Below are positions 10,215 through 21,660 of a stretch of 64,000 nt of DNA, piece by piece (positions within the stretch are counted from its first letter, which is position 1; the number at the start of each line of letters is the position of its first letter). Source of the DNA: Diplolepis rosae. Lineage: Eukaryota; Arthropoda; Insecta; Hymenoptera; Diplolepididae. The notes beneath the pieces were generated by a model. The model made no database searches and was not told the DNA's origin. It was given only the letters and a program-made list of their open reading frames with translations. The position numbers were made by a program, and so were the translations under genes. The stretch covers positions 353,001-417,000 of the forward strand of contig JAPYXD010000695.1 in the NCBI GenBank assembly GCA_030998225.1. Direction: 5' to 3'.

Positions 10215-11930
10215 ATATGATTTCAGGGACGAATTTTTCTAAGATGCTACCAACTTCACATATTCACATTGAAGAACAAGGCGATTTTGGGTGAAACGTT
10301 TCACTAATTCTCACCCATGTGTCAAATCTCCATGAAATGGGAATTAAGAAAAATAATGTGTGCACCATATTAGGACAGTCATTTTGAATTTTTGAAGTTT
10401 GATAACAGATTTGTAATTATCGACTCCAAAAACACATGAATATTAATTTTCGGATAAGAATTACTTTCATTTTCTCGTGTCACAAATGTATTCTGAAAAA
10501 CATGCTATTCTTGGATGATTATTTATTATTGTTAGCAATGAGTTAAGTAATTATGAATAAATTATGTTATTTTAATACCTTTTAAGGGCGCATTATCTGA
10601 GATAATTTGATAGTTTAACGAAACCGGTCAATACTTGAACATAAAGCTGCTAAAGGAATGAAAGTCGAACTTTAGGTAACCCGGTGTGTTGTAAAGGGTT
10701 AACTTGGAAACTGGAAAAATAATTTGAAATTTCTAGAAGTTGTATTGAAGAAGAAATTGTTTGAAATCGTATTTTCTAACACAGTATTTGGCAAAAATTT
10801 GTCATTTTCTTTGAACAAAATTACTTCTTATTATAAAATATTCACTTTGACGAAACTGGATTACTTTTTTTGAATGGAACTTTTCTTCCCCGTATTTATA
10901 TACTCCGTATTTTGAAAGGGTATTTTTATTTCTTTTTTAAATCTTAAATTGAATTTTATATTAGTATCCCGACCAGTGTCGTGCTTGAAAATGGAGTTAG
11001 TGTGCGCTTCATACGATCAACCTTTGCCTCTATTTTCTCGAAATTAGAAGTCTTTGTGATCAAACTTTTTTGCACATAAGCCATCAACACTTCAGCTCAA
11101 GGCCGCATTTTAAAAATATTTAAATTGAAATACCGAATTTTGAAAATGTTTTACGCTCTCTTGGGAAATTGTAATTTTGTCGCTTGAGCTCTTTTGTTGT
11201 GCTTCATTGGCGTTTTTTGAAATTAACTACAGCCATCTCGTGACGGGACATAACTGTTCAGAATTGCACCTGAATAGTATTGCTCACGTTTATATCTCAT
11301 ATCCAATAACCAGAAAAGGGGTTAACTGTGCTTACTTGCCCTCCTAAAAGCGCAAGGAGCATATCAAATAATGCCAGTTCGCAATGTTCGCATTCACAGC
11401 TAGAGTTTACGACTTAATATGTGGAGCTAATACTTGCCAGCTACGACATTTGAATATCGTACCTTTAAAACTCGCATGACAAACATTTTAGGACGAATAT
11501 ATAGTGCGGAGGTTATTATCATGTCTGATGTTCGTGAGAGAACTTATGTCGACGCTAAAACCAACCGAAAATTCCATCTGAATAAAAAACGTACAATCTG
11601 ATAAAACTACAGGTGGCAAACAAATATTTAATCTATCTACATTAAGGCTATGGGTCAACTAGACCACATGATGTCGATAATTGCAATTAGTCTGCGAGGT
11701 TATTAAAAATTTAATAACTAAAATGAATTTTCTTTGACAAAAAAACGAATACGAAAAAAAGGTGTTGTGTCTGGTACAGAAAATTCATCTTAATTTTATT
11801 ATTAGTATTTAAATAGTCTTACAGGATATAATTTATTGCAATCAATCCTTACGTGAATCATATACTCTAAACAAGATTTGGTTTAATCAATGAAATCTTG
11901 GTTGATTTAACCCTAGAATATTTTTATCAT
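10215..11930. other. No recognised feature
   Basis: About 1.7 kb without a supported ORF, splice-bounded exon or shared repeat. A modestly GC-richer part at 10960-11640 could be low-copy sequence. Confidence 0.4.
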
Positions 11931-12260
11931 ACAGAAAAAAATGTTTAGTTGACACAAAACAACTTTTTGGATAAGAAAAAGTTGGTTAATTTCAACAAAT
12001 ATTTTTTATGATCCAACCAAACATGTATTTGAAGCTGTCAAATAATTTTGTTGATTCAACCAAAACATTTTGTAAATTACCTAAAAATGTTGTAATATCA
12101 ACAAAATATTTTGTAGTTACCAAAACTGTTCAACTAAAAGCTTTAGTTCCCTCGAGCAATCGTGTTTGGTTAGATGAACAAAAATTTAGTTTATCCAATC
12201 AAAATATCTTTTGAATTAATGAATCGTTTGAATTAAAAAAAAAAATTTAGTACAAAAGTT
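11931..12260. mobile_element. Hairpin MITE, CAGAAAAA-type end, right edge unclear
   Basis: The left end (CA)TACAGAAAAAAATGTTTAGTTG begins a run of inverted AACAAATATTTT, CAACATTTT and TTGGTTAG words that fold back between 11950 and 12200. The right end is eroded in AATTAAAAAAAAAAATTTAG. The 68-codon ORF at 12008 is the palindrome translated. Confidence 0.5.
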
Positions 12261-12479
12261 GAAGCACAGGTTATATGAATGTTGGAGAATCAATCCAGTT
12301 CAAATAGGGCCTAAACCGGGACCCGGTATTGAGAAATGAGTTCGTCAATAGATTTTGAATATAAAAACTCAACCTACATAAGGACTGAACAGGTGGAGTT
12401 TGAGAATATTAGTGCTGTAGAAAAGTCAGAGGTAGTTGTGCGATGAAAAAAGGTCTCTGGAAGGAAAAATTTTTCTATG

Positions 12480-12850
12480 ATTTTAAGAGTTGAAATTATA
12501 TTATCAGTTGTTTTTTATAAAAGAAGAAAAATTATTATTTTTCTGAAAAAAATTTAAAACTTATGAAAAATAATACTTTAATAATATTTATTGTAATAGG
12601 ATTTTTGCTGATTATCGCTTCTTACCAATTTTTCGAAAAAACTCTAGCATTTTCATTTAATAAAATAGTAAAGAATCTTCAAATATCGTTCTTTATTAAA
12701 AAAAAATTTTTTTTAAATACTGTTTTAATGATTTTGGCCATTGAAATTTTTACATTCAAAGTTGGAAATGGTAGAGTTGTTGATAATATTTTCCCCGAAG
12801 AAATAAGTAATGATTTATGAAAATTCAATCATTTTTTCAAAATTGATAAG
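12480..12850. repeat. Fragment of the repeat family seen at 46143-46880
   Basis: GATTATCGCTTCTTACCAATTTT, CATTTTTTCAAAATTGATAAGA and the CCATTGAAATTTTTACATTCAAA core resemble 46400-46700 and the insert at 61310-61560. The 85-codon ORF at 12563 is hydrophobic and Lys-rich and shows no recognised domain. I treat it as repeat-derived. Confidence 0.5.
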
Positions 12851-12924
12851 AAATGGTAGTGAGGAAAAATCCTATTAAAAAACATTATAAAATGTATCGC
12901 ACGTGGAATTTTCTACATTATAAC

Positions 12925-13700
12925 GTGACATATTCCAATTTGTATTGATTTTTGTTGTTTGGAATAGGGTCAATTTCTTCTTATTTTCTTCATTTAAAAG
13001 TTATCAATGGTAGACAGAATAAAACGTAAAGAAGAAAGGCAAACGTTTCGGTCACATATAGGGGCCCTCTTAAGTGCCATAAATTGAAAGATTAATTCAA
13101 AATTTCTGTAAAAGATTAAAATATAGGAAATTATTAAAACAATGAAAATCATATAGCTCAAAAACCTGTATAAAACCTACCTGGGATATTTGGCTTTGCT
13201 GATAAATTTTTTTTGTTAATGCTATTCTTAGAGTTTCTTTTGCTTAAAGTCCGCTAGTAAAGTTTTCAAAATTAAAAATGGTTCAGGATTAATATTTTTT
13301 GTTATTAAGAATTATTTTAGACATATTTTCAAAAAAACTTCCCAGACACTTTAATTGCAGTTTATTAAGTTTTACTCGTGTTATGCTGTTGTTTATATAT
13401 AGTGGACTCTACATATTTTTTCAATACTTGATGTGCATACTGGACTGCTTCATTTTGAATTGCAAGCCATAAGATAGGTTTTTGTGCATTATGATTTCTT
13501 TTATTTTAATTATTTCCTATATTTTAATCTTTTGCAAAATTTTGAATTAATCTTTCAATCGCCGAAACGTTTGCCTTTATTTTTTACGTTTTATTCTATC
13601 TACCATTGATAGCTTTTAAATGATAAAAATAAGAAGAAACTGAATCAATGTCAAAACAATAAAAATGAATACAAATTATTAAAAGTATTTTTCGTAGGAT
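12925..13700. mobile_element. Inverted pair of Penelope-like retroelement fragments
   Basis: Two copies lie head to head. The left, 12925-13185, reads toward the window start, and the right, 13465-13700, is its inverse. They share ATAGAATAAAACGTAAA, GGCAAACGTTTCGG, TTAATTCAAAATTTTGCA and TAAAATATAGGAAAT. A third copy is at 37190-37420. Between the arms, 13190-13460, nothing is recognised. Assignment to Penelope-like elements rests on the hammerhead-type motif in the left copy, so it is inference. Confidence 0.5.
13036..13079 (-). ncRNA. Decayed hammerhead ribozyme motif
   Basis: Read on the - strand: GGCA, core CTTAAGA, GGGCCCC-TATATGT-GACC, then GAAAC, GTTTGCC. This fits a minimal type I hammerhead: helix I GGCA/TGCC, core CUGANGA (here with G to U at the third base), helix II, GAA, a 2-bp helix III AC/GU and cleavage after GUU. 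The core substitution and imperfect helix II predict loss of activity. Short-stem hammerheads of this shape are known from Penelope-like retroelements. The copy at 13545-13580 keeps only the GAAACGTTTGCC half. Confidence 0.5.
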
Positions 13701-13959
13701 TCTATTTTGATATTGTATTTTCTTTTATAAAATGCAACTGATAATATCTTTTGAAATCTAAAAAGCATAGAATAACTTTTTTTTCCAGCGACCAGTTCTT
13801 TTCCATAACTATGTACTTTATGGAATGAAGACGAAAGAATAACCTAGCGACAGATTCAGGAACATTGGCAGCGTATAAACCGCTCATGACGTAAGAAAAA
13901 ATTATCAATTAAAAATCTGAATAAAAATTTCAATGAAGTTTATAGAACTGATTAAGAGT

Positions 13960-14115
13960 TAAGGATACAGGAATTCACGGAACAGAGTTCTGCAAAATTT
14001 ACAGAACTTTTCATAATAAAATGCAGAAATTTCAATAATTTTTCCTTGATGTTCCGCATTTTATTCTGAAAAGTTCTGTAAATTTTGCAGAACTCTGTTT
14101 CGTAAATGCCTGTAT
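13960..14115. mobile_element. Short hairpin element
   Basis: GATACAGG...AACAGAGTTCTGCAAAA and its inverse TTTTGCAGAACTCTGTTTCG...CCTGTATC flank GAAAAGTTCTGTAAATTTTG-type arms. It is about 150 bp. The sequence at 14125-14165 (AACAGTTCTGTAAACTTTACTGAAC) is a further degenerate unit. Non-coding. Confidence 0.7.
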
Positions 14116-14319
14116 CCCAAATTTTTGAACAGTTCTGTAAACTTTACTGAACTAATTGTTTCTGTGCAAAAGTCAAACCAATACCATAAAAAAGTGTTCA
14201 AGGGTTAGGTTGGTAAGTGATTTCGACAAATGGTGGTATGAATTCCGTGTGGAGAAATTGCTTCAAAAAATTGCGAATAGTAGTTGCCTAAGTCCCATAA
14301 ATAAAAACTTTGCTTCACA

Positions 14320-14685
14320 AAATTGTAAAAAAATGGGGGCGTCTGTATCTTCGCCCTATGTATAAACTAAAATAAAGAAAAAACACCATAACAGCCAAAA
14401 AAAACTTGGACAAAATTGGGGCATTTGTATCTTTGCTATATGATGCCGTTTCGGGGACTTTCTACGATGAAAGCATGATACCAGTACCACTTACATACGT
14501 TTCAATACAAGTCGTCGGGATCATGCCTTCATCTTACGTATGACTTTCCGGGGTCTCACTACGATAAAAAAATCACTATCACAACTTGAAAACCTAACAA
14601 AAATGGGGGCATTTGTGTCTTCGCTCTATGTATACCTTTCGGGGGGCTTACTACGATGAAAGCATGACACCATGCATTCTTCTAA
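14320..14685. repeat. Degenerate tandem repeat with TGGGGGC and TTTCGGGG words
   Basis: AAAATGGGGGCGTCTGTATCTTCGC at 14330, a variant at 14415 and another at 14600 are followed by TTTCGGGG(A/G)CTT..CTACGATGAAAGCATGA-like blocks (14448, 14545 and 14637). Units are of unequal length. No coding frame is maintained. Confidence 0.6.
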
Positions 14686-14699
14686 ATCCATTTTTGAAT

Positions 14700-16160
14700 T
14701 TTTATTTTTGAAACACATTTTAGTGGACAGGTATAATCTGTATTGAAACCGAAAAATTTTAAGTCAAATTTGATCTAGTTACGATCCGCTGCGCAAATAT
14801 CAAACAATTATTTGTCGTTCTTGCGTGTGAGCCATTAATTTCCACGAGCTATAGTTCGTTCTTACACAGATATAATGTTAAATATTAGTGTAATAACCCT
14901 TTTTGTCCCAAATTATCTATAAAATTAGTTTAACCCTTTTTATGCCAAATTATCTAGAAAAAAATTATCACAACCTGCCCCAATAGCGGAGAAATAGTAT
15001 ATTGTGCAACTAGGGAAAAAAAATTTATTTTGCAAGTGTGAAATTTGATGCCCGAACAAATCGAGGGTAACAACCACACGAGTAAAATGAATGTTTTTCC
15101 CATGTCGCACACAATCTGTTTCTACGGAAGGGTCAACAAAAATGGATTTTTATTCCCCGCACAGGGCAATAAAATCCACTTTATGACTCGCTAGTAGAAA
15201 AAAGAAATTAATCTGTTCATTCCGGTACCAGTGAATAAAAAAAAAACTTACAGTATATTTCTGTACACAGAAATATTTTTATCAGAACACGGTTTCTACA
15301 ACTCTTTACATTTGAAAATTTCAACTAAATACTTTTTTTTGAGCGCAACCATTAAAGCTCATTGGAAAGTCTCCATACTAGGAAAAACGTACTAATTAGT
15401 ACTTTCTAAGCGAAACGATCAACTCATTTAGAGGCCTTCATGCAAGAAAAACATCATTGATTTCTATTTTCCGAGTCGTAGCCATAGCTCAATCAGAGGC
15501 ATCTATGTCAATTAAAAACATTATGGAAATCTGTTTGTTGAATCTGTTTTGAAGATGAAAAATTTGAAATCAAATTCTATTTACTTAGGATCCACTGCGC
15601 AAAGATACAAAAATGATATGTCTACCCTCAATTTCCACGAGTTACTTTGTCCTTACACACGTAAAATGTTAGTAAATTGGTGTAAGAACCCTTTTTGTGC
15701 CGAATTAACAAAGAAAAAATAAAAAAATTATCACTCTCTAAATCTGAATCAGTCAAATTTTCACTGATTGAATCAGTGATTTGCCTTTTCACTGAATCAT
15801 CAGTGGAAACAATATTTTTCACTGTCAAATCAGTTAATTTTCACTGTTTAATTAGTGAAAACAATATTTTCCACTGTTAAATCAGTTAATTTTCACTGAA
15901 GTAATCAGTGAAATTTGACTAATTCACAGTAACCTCTTTTTAGCTATTTGAATCAGTCAAATTTCACTGATAATCAGTAGATTTTGACTGATTCAGATTT
16001 AGAGAGCACAACTTGTCCTAATAGCAGAGAAAAAGAAATTAATCTGCTCATTCCAATATCAGTCAATAAAAACAAAGTTACAGTATATTTCTGAACTCGC
16101 TTAATTAAGAACAAAAAAATATTTTGCAGCACATTTCTGTGCTGACTTAATACACAAAAA
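14700..16160. repeat. Direct duplication, second copy hit by a MITE
   Basis: Copy 1 (about 14700-15330) and copy 2 (about 15540-16160) share, in order, GATC(C)GCTGCGCAAA, AATTTCCACGAG, CCCTTTTTGT and AAAAAAATTATCACAAC. The GAAATTAATCTG(T/C)TCATTCC and TTACAGTATATTTCTG words follow. Copy 2 carries the MITE at 15734-16006. Copy 1 has extra sequence at 15000-15190. No ORF is supported. Confidence 0.75.
15734..16006. mobile_element. CTCTCTAAATC-family MITE, copy 3, CA duplication
   Basis: Both inverted ends are intact. CA flanks both sides (15732-15733 and 16007-16008). The uninterrupted sequence AATTATCACAACCTG is preserved in direct-repeat copy 1 (14965-14979). The target duplication is therefore CA here, whereas copies 1 and 4 have TA. 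Confidence 0.9.
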
Positions 16161-16704
16161 AACTAAGAGAGAAAACAACATAGAATAGTCTTTTCGTTCC
16201 TTTGAAAAATTATAAACAACATTAAAAAATGAATTTCAAAGTAAATTTATGACTGATCGCAACGAACACGAAAACTTCACTATGTTTTTCCTCCGTATAG
16301 GGATTTAAATTTAAACATTTACATTTAAAATATTACTGCCATTTACAAATAAAAACCATGCAAAAAATAGCAAATCAATATAGTGACGTCGTGGATGCAA
16401 AAAGCTATCAACAGCAATTTATTCCGGAATAAATGGGTGTTGATAGAAGTTCCCCTCTTCATTTTTGGGGCTCTTCAGCATATAGCCTCTTCTTTCTTCT
16501 CTGGGGGGCATATTACACAAGCCCACCATGCCTATCACCGACGCGATTTGTACTCGAGTTCCTCATAAATAAAATAAAAAAACCTGAAAAGCTGTTCACT
16601 ACCTCGAGTACTTGAATTCTTGACGACGAAACGATCTAATTTGTTATTAAAAATGAATCGATAAAGTAAGCAGAATAATTACACAAAGATAGAGAAATAA
16701 ATAG

Positions 16705-16909
16705 CTCTTCCAGAAAAATTAATGAACGAGAAAAAATCTGCCTCAGCCTGGATACGAAACGGGGTCACTACTTTACATGAGTCGTACACGAACCGTTCGT
16801 GCCACCGATTATTGGTTAGCCTACCACTCATATAAAGTGGGAACCCCGGTTCGAATCCGGACCGAGGCAGATTTTTTTGCGTTCTTTATTTATTTTACTG
16901 GAAGAGCCG
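16705..16909 (+). mobile_element. tRNA-like sequence inside a short inverted repeat
   Basis: The outer inverted words are GCTCTTCCAG and CTGGAAGAGC. Next come GAACG-AGAAAAAATCTGCCTC and GAGGCAGATTTTTTTGCGTTC. The interior (16800-16868) holds a D-arm-like ATTGGTTAGCCTACC, a 5-bp stem CCACT/AGTGG with a 7-base loop, and an internal-promoter B-box GGTTCGAATCC. It resembles a tRNA-derived SINE or retropseudogene captured in a hairpin, not a functional tRNA: the acceptor stem is interrupted by about 60 extra bases. A truncated copy of one flank lies at 23018-23060. Confidence 0.55.
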
Positions 16910-17239
16910 TCCTATTCTCTATTTTTATATTATAAACCCCAGACTTTGAAGACGTTGAATAACACCTTCAACAATCATAATTACACGAAGGATATTATTT
17001 ATCCGATGATGTGCAAACTTCTGCAGACAATATCGCTGACCCAGAGTAAAATATCATACGCGCGCGAAATATTTTACTCTGGTCCTACCTATAAACTTTT
17101 TCATCATTCACACCAGAAAATATGCTACCTACCTATAGCTATATTTAAAAAATCAAAATTCCACTCTCACCAACACACACACTCCACGGTTCTCTCTCAC
17201 GCCGCCCTGGTGCAAAAAAAACCTACAACCTAGGGACGA

Positions 17240-18160
17240 TATCCCGGGACACCATCCGACACCTGAGCTCAAAAAGCTGTTTGGCCAGTAGCTTTTCTAC
17301 ATTCATCAACACACTTGTAATAATATTCACTCTTTAAATTTAAATCATTAAGAAGTACTTACTGCCTAAAATCAGTAAGGATTTTTATTAATTAATCATA
17401 TAAAAAATTTCGTGGTTAAATAGTGAAATTCACTGATTATTCAGTAAAAAAAACTTCCGTAATGTATTACAGCGACGTACTTCTTAAGGATTTGAAATTC
17501 GAGTGTATTTTTTTAAAGATGACTTCTGGAGATATTGACCTGAAAACATCCTGTCTAAAAATATTATTAATCATATTCTCTAACGGTCTAACAAATTTAT
17601 AGATTAATTTGGATGTGAATTAGAATATCAAAAAATTATCTAATTTTTTTATTTTCAATACTTTGTTTAAATTTGAAATTAAGGTATCAATGGCAAAACA
17701 AATTTTCAATTAATATTTAAGATTTATAAAACTGTGAATTTAAATAATATGAAAGATATGCAAATATTTAGTTACGACAATAAAAAAAACCTCGGGGGTT
17801 CAGCGCATCAGAAGAAAACTAAGAACACATATGAATTACGAAAACAAAATTATTTAAAAATTCCTTTGATACATGAACATATCCCCGTCACGAATTTTTT
17901 TTCTTGGCAATAGATAATGAGCTGAATTTAGTTAACTATAGTTATTATAATTGTCTAAGTTAATTCCGAGTTCAGTGATAGGTATTTGAGAAGCACGTAA
18001 AACATTGAGAATATAAATCAAAAAGCCAAGAAAAACCTAACCTAATCTAACAAATATAGAAACAGGTGTCCACTCGCCAGTAGAAATTTAACTTTCTACC
18101 AGCGGCCACTATATGATTTGCAAAATTACAACTTGTTTCCGTGCCGTTTTGGACCATTCA
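17240..18160. other. No recognised feature
   Basis: AT-rich. A few ACTGATTATTCAGT words resemble the CTCTCTAAATC MITE interior, but no ends are present. Confidence 0.35.
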
Positions 18161-19021
18161 TCCTGCGGCATGATGGGAACAAGAGGGACTCAAAAAGTTA
18201 CTCACCATCGCGGCTCTCCCCCGTCGTAGCGACGGCAGCATTCTCCAGCTTCCTGTCCTTCCTGTCCTTCAGACTGTTTAAAACAAAAATATTTAATTTA
18301 ATGTTTAATCACAGCTATTTCAAAGTAAGTATTATAAATTCAGACATTATATGTCTTTTTTATGGATTATAAATTACCTGAATAAATTTTATAATCTAAA
18401 ACAATTATATTTACTGCAAATGTTTGAAACAAATATTTTATTCAAGTAATTATTATTATTTGCTTTTTCAAAACCATTATATAAAATAATCTAATCTAAA
18501 GTATTTCCTTCAAACTCCTTCCCAGACCAAAAACAGAGATTTAGGCATAACTAAATTTTACTAAACAAACTCTAGCCTTGTTCTACTGATAATATTTCTT
18601 AAGTCTTTCAATGAGGATATTTTCGGTCCTCAAGATTTTTTGCATGTTGTCACTAATACGTCACACCCATCTACCCATTCATAAATCTCTTACATTGGAA
18701 ACCCTCAACCACAATTGACCATAAAGTGATTTTCTAAGGTGACTTGTTTCATAAAATTTAATAGTAAGGGTTATTTGCACACTAACACAATGAAGAAATT
18801 TACGATGTGAGAAAAAGCTATAGACCATCTATTCAACTTTCTGCCTTCGTCTCGACCTATGCTATCTCTGGGCTCATAAATTGATTACATTTCTAAAATA
18901 TTATCATAAATTAATAACATTTTAGAATTACAGAAAGCAGTCTAAATCGATTAATAATTATTATTTTGATTATTATCAATATTTATTTACAGTTGGTTTC
19001 CCAATTGTATAGAATTGAAAA

Positions 19022-19461
19022 TACAGTCAACTTCCTCAATAAGGCCGCTTTCAATACAATAATTTGCCCCAACCTCCGCTCGAGTACGTTGGAGCGCTCC
19101 CCCCATTATCGCGCCAACCTTGGAATTCGTATCGTACACTTTTAATAAGGCCAATGTAGAGAGATGGCCATTTTCATGTTTATCGGTCCTTAAAAAATTC
19201 TTTTAAGATTTTAAACGCAAATAAAAATAATAATAGGAATGATTGGGATATATATGAAATAATTTTGCATTTATTGACATTGTAATCTGCGTAGCACGTG
19301 TTATACAGAAGTATTCGGCGCTGGCCTTATTGGGAGTGACGGATACGAGTTTCTTGGTTAGCGGGAAAGTGTGCGGGGGGAGGGGCTCCAATGTACTCGA
19401 GCGACGATTAGGGGAAATTTGAATATTGAAAGCGGCTTTATTCAGAGAGTTAATTGTAATA
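19022..19461. mobile_element. 440-bp inverted-repeat element
   Basis: The left segment (CAATAAGGCCGCTTTCAATA...CTCGAGTACGTTGGAGC...CCCCCC) is mirrored at 19375-19445 (GGGGGG...GCTCCAATGTACTCGAG...TATTGAAAGCGGCTTTATT). The outer edges ACAGTCAACTTC and GAGTTAATTGT are imperfectly inverted. Non-coding; the - strand ORF at 19203 is the repeat. Confidence 0.7.
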
Positions 19462-20133
19462 CTCATGTTGATGATCAGTCAAAACTTTAGAATGTAAAAC
19501 AAAAAACAATTTAAAATGAGTGAAATAGTCAAACCGATTTAGGTTTTGTCGGGACCAATATATTTTATTTTTTGTGGTATACATACTTCAAATATTTTTG
19601 TGAATTTTCAAGCAATATTTTGGAACAGTAAAAAATGTAACAGATATAATTTTACTTTATTTGAATTTTTCCTGAAATTAAAGTAATCTTTGACGTTTCC
19701 CTGACTTCAATATGAAACCAAATTCCTATTTTCCAGATTGGCAGTAAAATTATCAACTTTGATTAATAAATATAAATAAATTTCTGTTTTTATATTCATT
19801 AATAACTAACTACTTTTACTGAAACTTGTGGGAAAAATTTTAGGAAAGTCGCTTTTCACCTTTGAAACGACACTGATGTACAAACTATTAAAAGGAATAT
19901 TCTTCGTCAAAAATTTATAAATCTAGTACTCACCACGTTTCACCATCCAAGCTCTGTCCTCTTCCTTATGGTTCTCACCGTTCAACACTTAAACACTTTT
20001 CAACACTTCGACACTGTTCATCACTTTAACACTTTTTAACACTTTAAAACTTTTCAGCACACATACGCGAAACCCACTACCTATTCGTAAATTATAAAGT
20101 AAAAAGTATTGGACTATGGCGCATTAGCCACTA

Positions 20134-20625
20134 CCCTGGCGAAAGTTTTGGATTGAAATTTATTCCAAGCCAATCAGAATTATTTCTATTTATTCCGATA
20201 TCTGTATCTCAGCCACGTTTTGTAATTCGTTTAATGAAAAACGGTAAAAAATCGATCCGACCCAATCCTATTTAATCCGAGGCAACAATCCAAATGAATC
20301 GAAAACAAGTTTTCAATCAGAATCAATCAGAGGTCGGAATGATTCGGATTAATTTGGATTCAAAATTCGGTTTGGATCAATCCAAGTTCGGATTGATTCG
20401 GATTGAAAACTTTGCTTCGGATTGGTTAAGATTCATTTTGATGGTTGCTTCGAATTAAATCAGATTAGGTCGGATCGATTTTTACCGTTTTTCATTAAAC
20501 GAATTACAAAACGTTTTTCGGATTGGTTCTGAATGATTCGCGTTGGCTCGGATATAGATATCGGAATGAATCGGAATAGTTCTGATTGGCTTGGAATGAA
20601 TTCCTATCCGATACTTTCGCCAGGG
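20134..20625. mobile_element. CCCTGGCGAAAGT hairpin MITE, copy 1
   Basis: The inverted ends CCCTGGCGAAAGTTTTGGAT and ATCCGATACTTTCGCCAGGG are flanked by TA on both sides (20132-20133 and 20626-20627). The arms contain many ATTCGGATT/AATCCGAA words. A shorter second copy is at 28362-28567, and an end fragment (ACCCTGGCGAGTGTT) lies at 39609. Confidence 0.82.
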
Positions 20626-20646
20626 TAACCATCATGAAAATTGTTT

Positions 20647-21464
20647 TTATGTGCCTCGGCCACGTAAACTCGTTTTTTCGCTACACTTAAGAGTAGCGCA
20701 ATGTTGTGTATTGCGCTACAGAGGAATGTAATGTAAAAGTTGAACTGCGCATGCTCCTATAGCCATACAGCGGAGCACAATCTTCTTATTATTCTTCTTC
20801 TTCTTCGTACAGCGTTAGTACCCTACCGACAAAGCCTTGTATATTTGAACAGCGGATGCGTCTATTAAAATCCGCTACTACTACACAAGATCGATAAAAT
20901 CAAAATGGCAGGGACTAGTCGCTAAATATCAAGTGTAATAACTAGTGCCGCAAACAACTACAATACTAGATTAGATTCGAGTGTACGCATAAAAACTTGT
21001 ATACGCACCGAAGTCACATAATAGTATATAACGTGCATTGTCGCGAGTCTCGTAATTTCCCGAATTGTGTGCATTGGCACGCATTCAATTTTATGTGACT
21101 TCGGTGCGGATACGAGTTTTTATGCGTACACTCGAATCTAATCTAGTATTGTAGTTGTTTGCGGCGCTAGTCATTACACTTGATATTTCGCGACTAGTCC
21201 CAGCCATTTTGATTTTATCGATCTTGTGTAGTAGTAGCTTGTTGTAATAGAGCATGCGCAGTTCAAATGTACAAGGCTTTGTCGGTAGGGTGCTAACGCT
21301 GTACGAAGAAGAAGAATAAGAAGAGGATTGTGCTCCGCTGTATGGCTATAGGCACATGCGCAGTTCAATTTTTACATTTCATTTCTCTGTAGCGCAATAC
21401 ACAATATTGCGCTACTCTTAAGTGTAGCGAAAAAACGAGTTTACGCTCCGGAGGCACATAAAAT
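20647..21464. mobile_element. 0.8-kb giant palindromic element
   Basis: Left (ATGTGCCTCGGCCACGTAAA...CGCTACACTTAAGAGTAGCGC) and right (GCGCTACTCTTAAGTGTAGCG...TTTACGCTCCGGAGGCACAT) arms of about 380 bp mirror each other around 21060. Arm words include GAACTGCGCATGC, GGAGCACAATC, TACAGCGTTAG and CACTCGAATCTAATCTAG. Non-coding. The family recurs in part at 29553-29860. Confidence 0.85.
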
Positions 21465-21660
21465 AGAATACGTGCCAATGCACACAATTCGGGAAATTAC
21501 GAGAATCGCGACAATGCTCGCAGGACTAATCGCGCCTCGGATTCGTCTCGGCTTTGCCTCCGCTACGTCTCGAAGACGCATCGGCTACGATATCCTGCGA
21601 GCATTGTCGCTCGTCGCGCAATAACCCTCATTGTGCGCCTAGGCACGTAATATACTATTG
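21465..21660. repeat. CAATGCTCGCAGGA hairpin repeat
   Basis: CAATGCTCGCAGGACTAATCG and its inverse TCCTGCGAGCATTG enclose a GC-rich CTCGG(A/C)TTCGTCTCGGC loop. The following CGCCTAGGCACGTAATATACTATT also ends the related copy at about 29865-29890. It adjoins the palindrome at 20647-21464 and is probably part of the same family. Confidence 0.7.

Noticed and set aside
16805..16869. Functional tRNA gene
   Set aside because: The B-box is good, but the acceptor stem does not close within normal tRNA length and the D-arm is irregular. It sits inside an inverted repeat.
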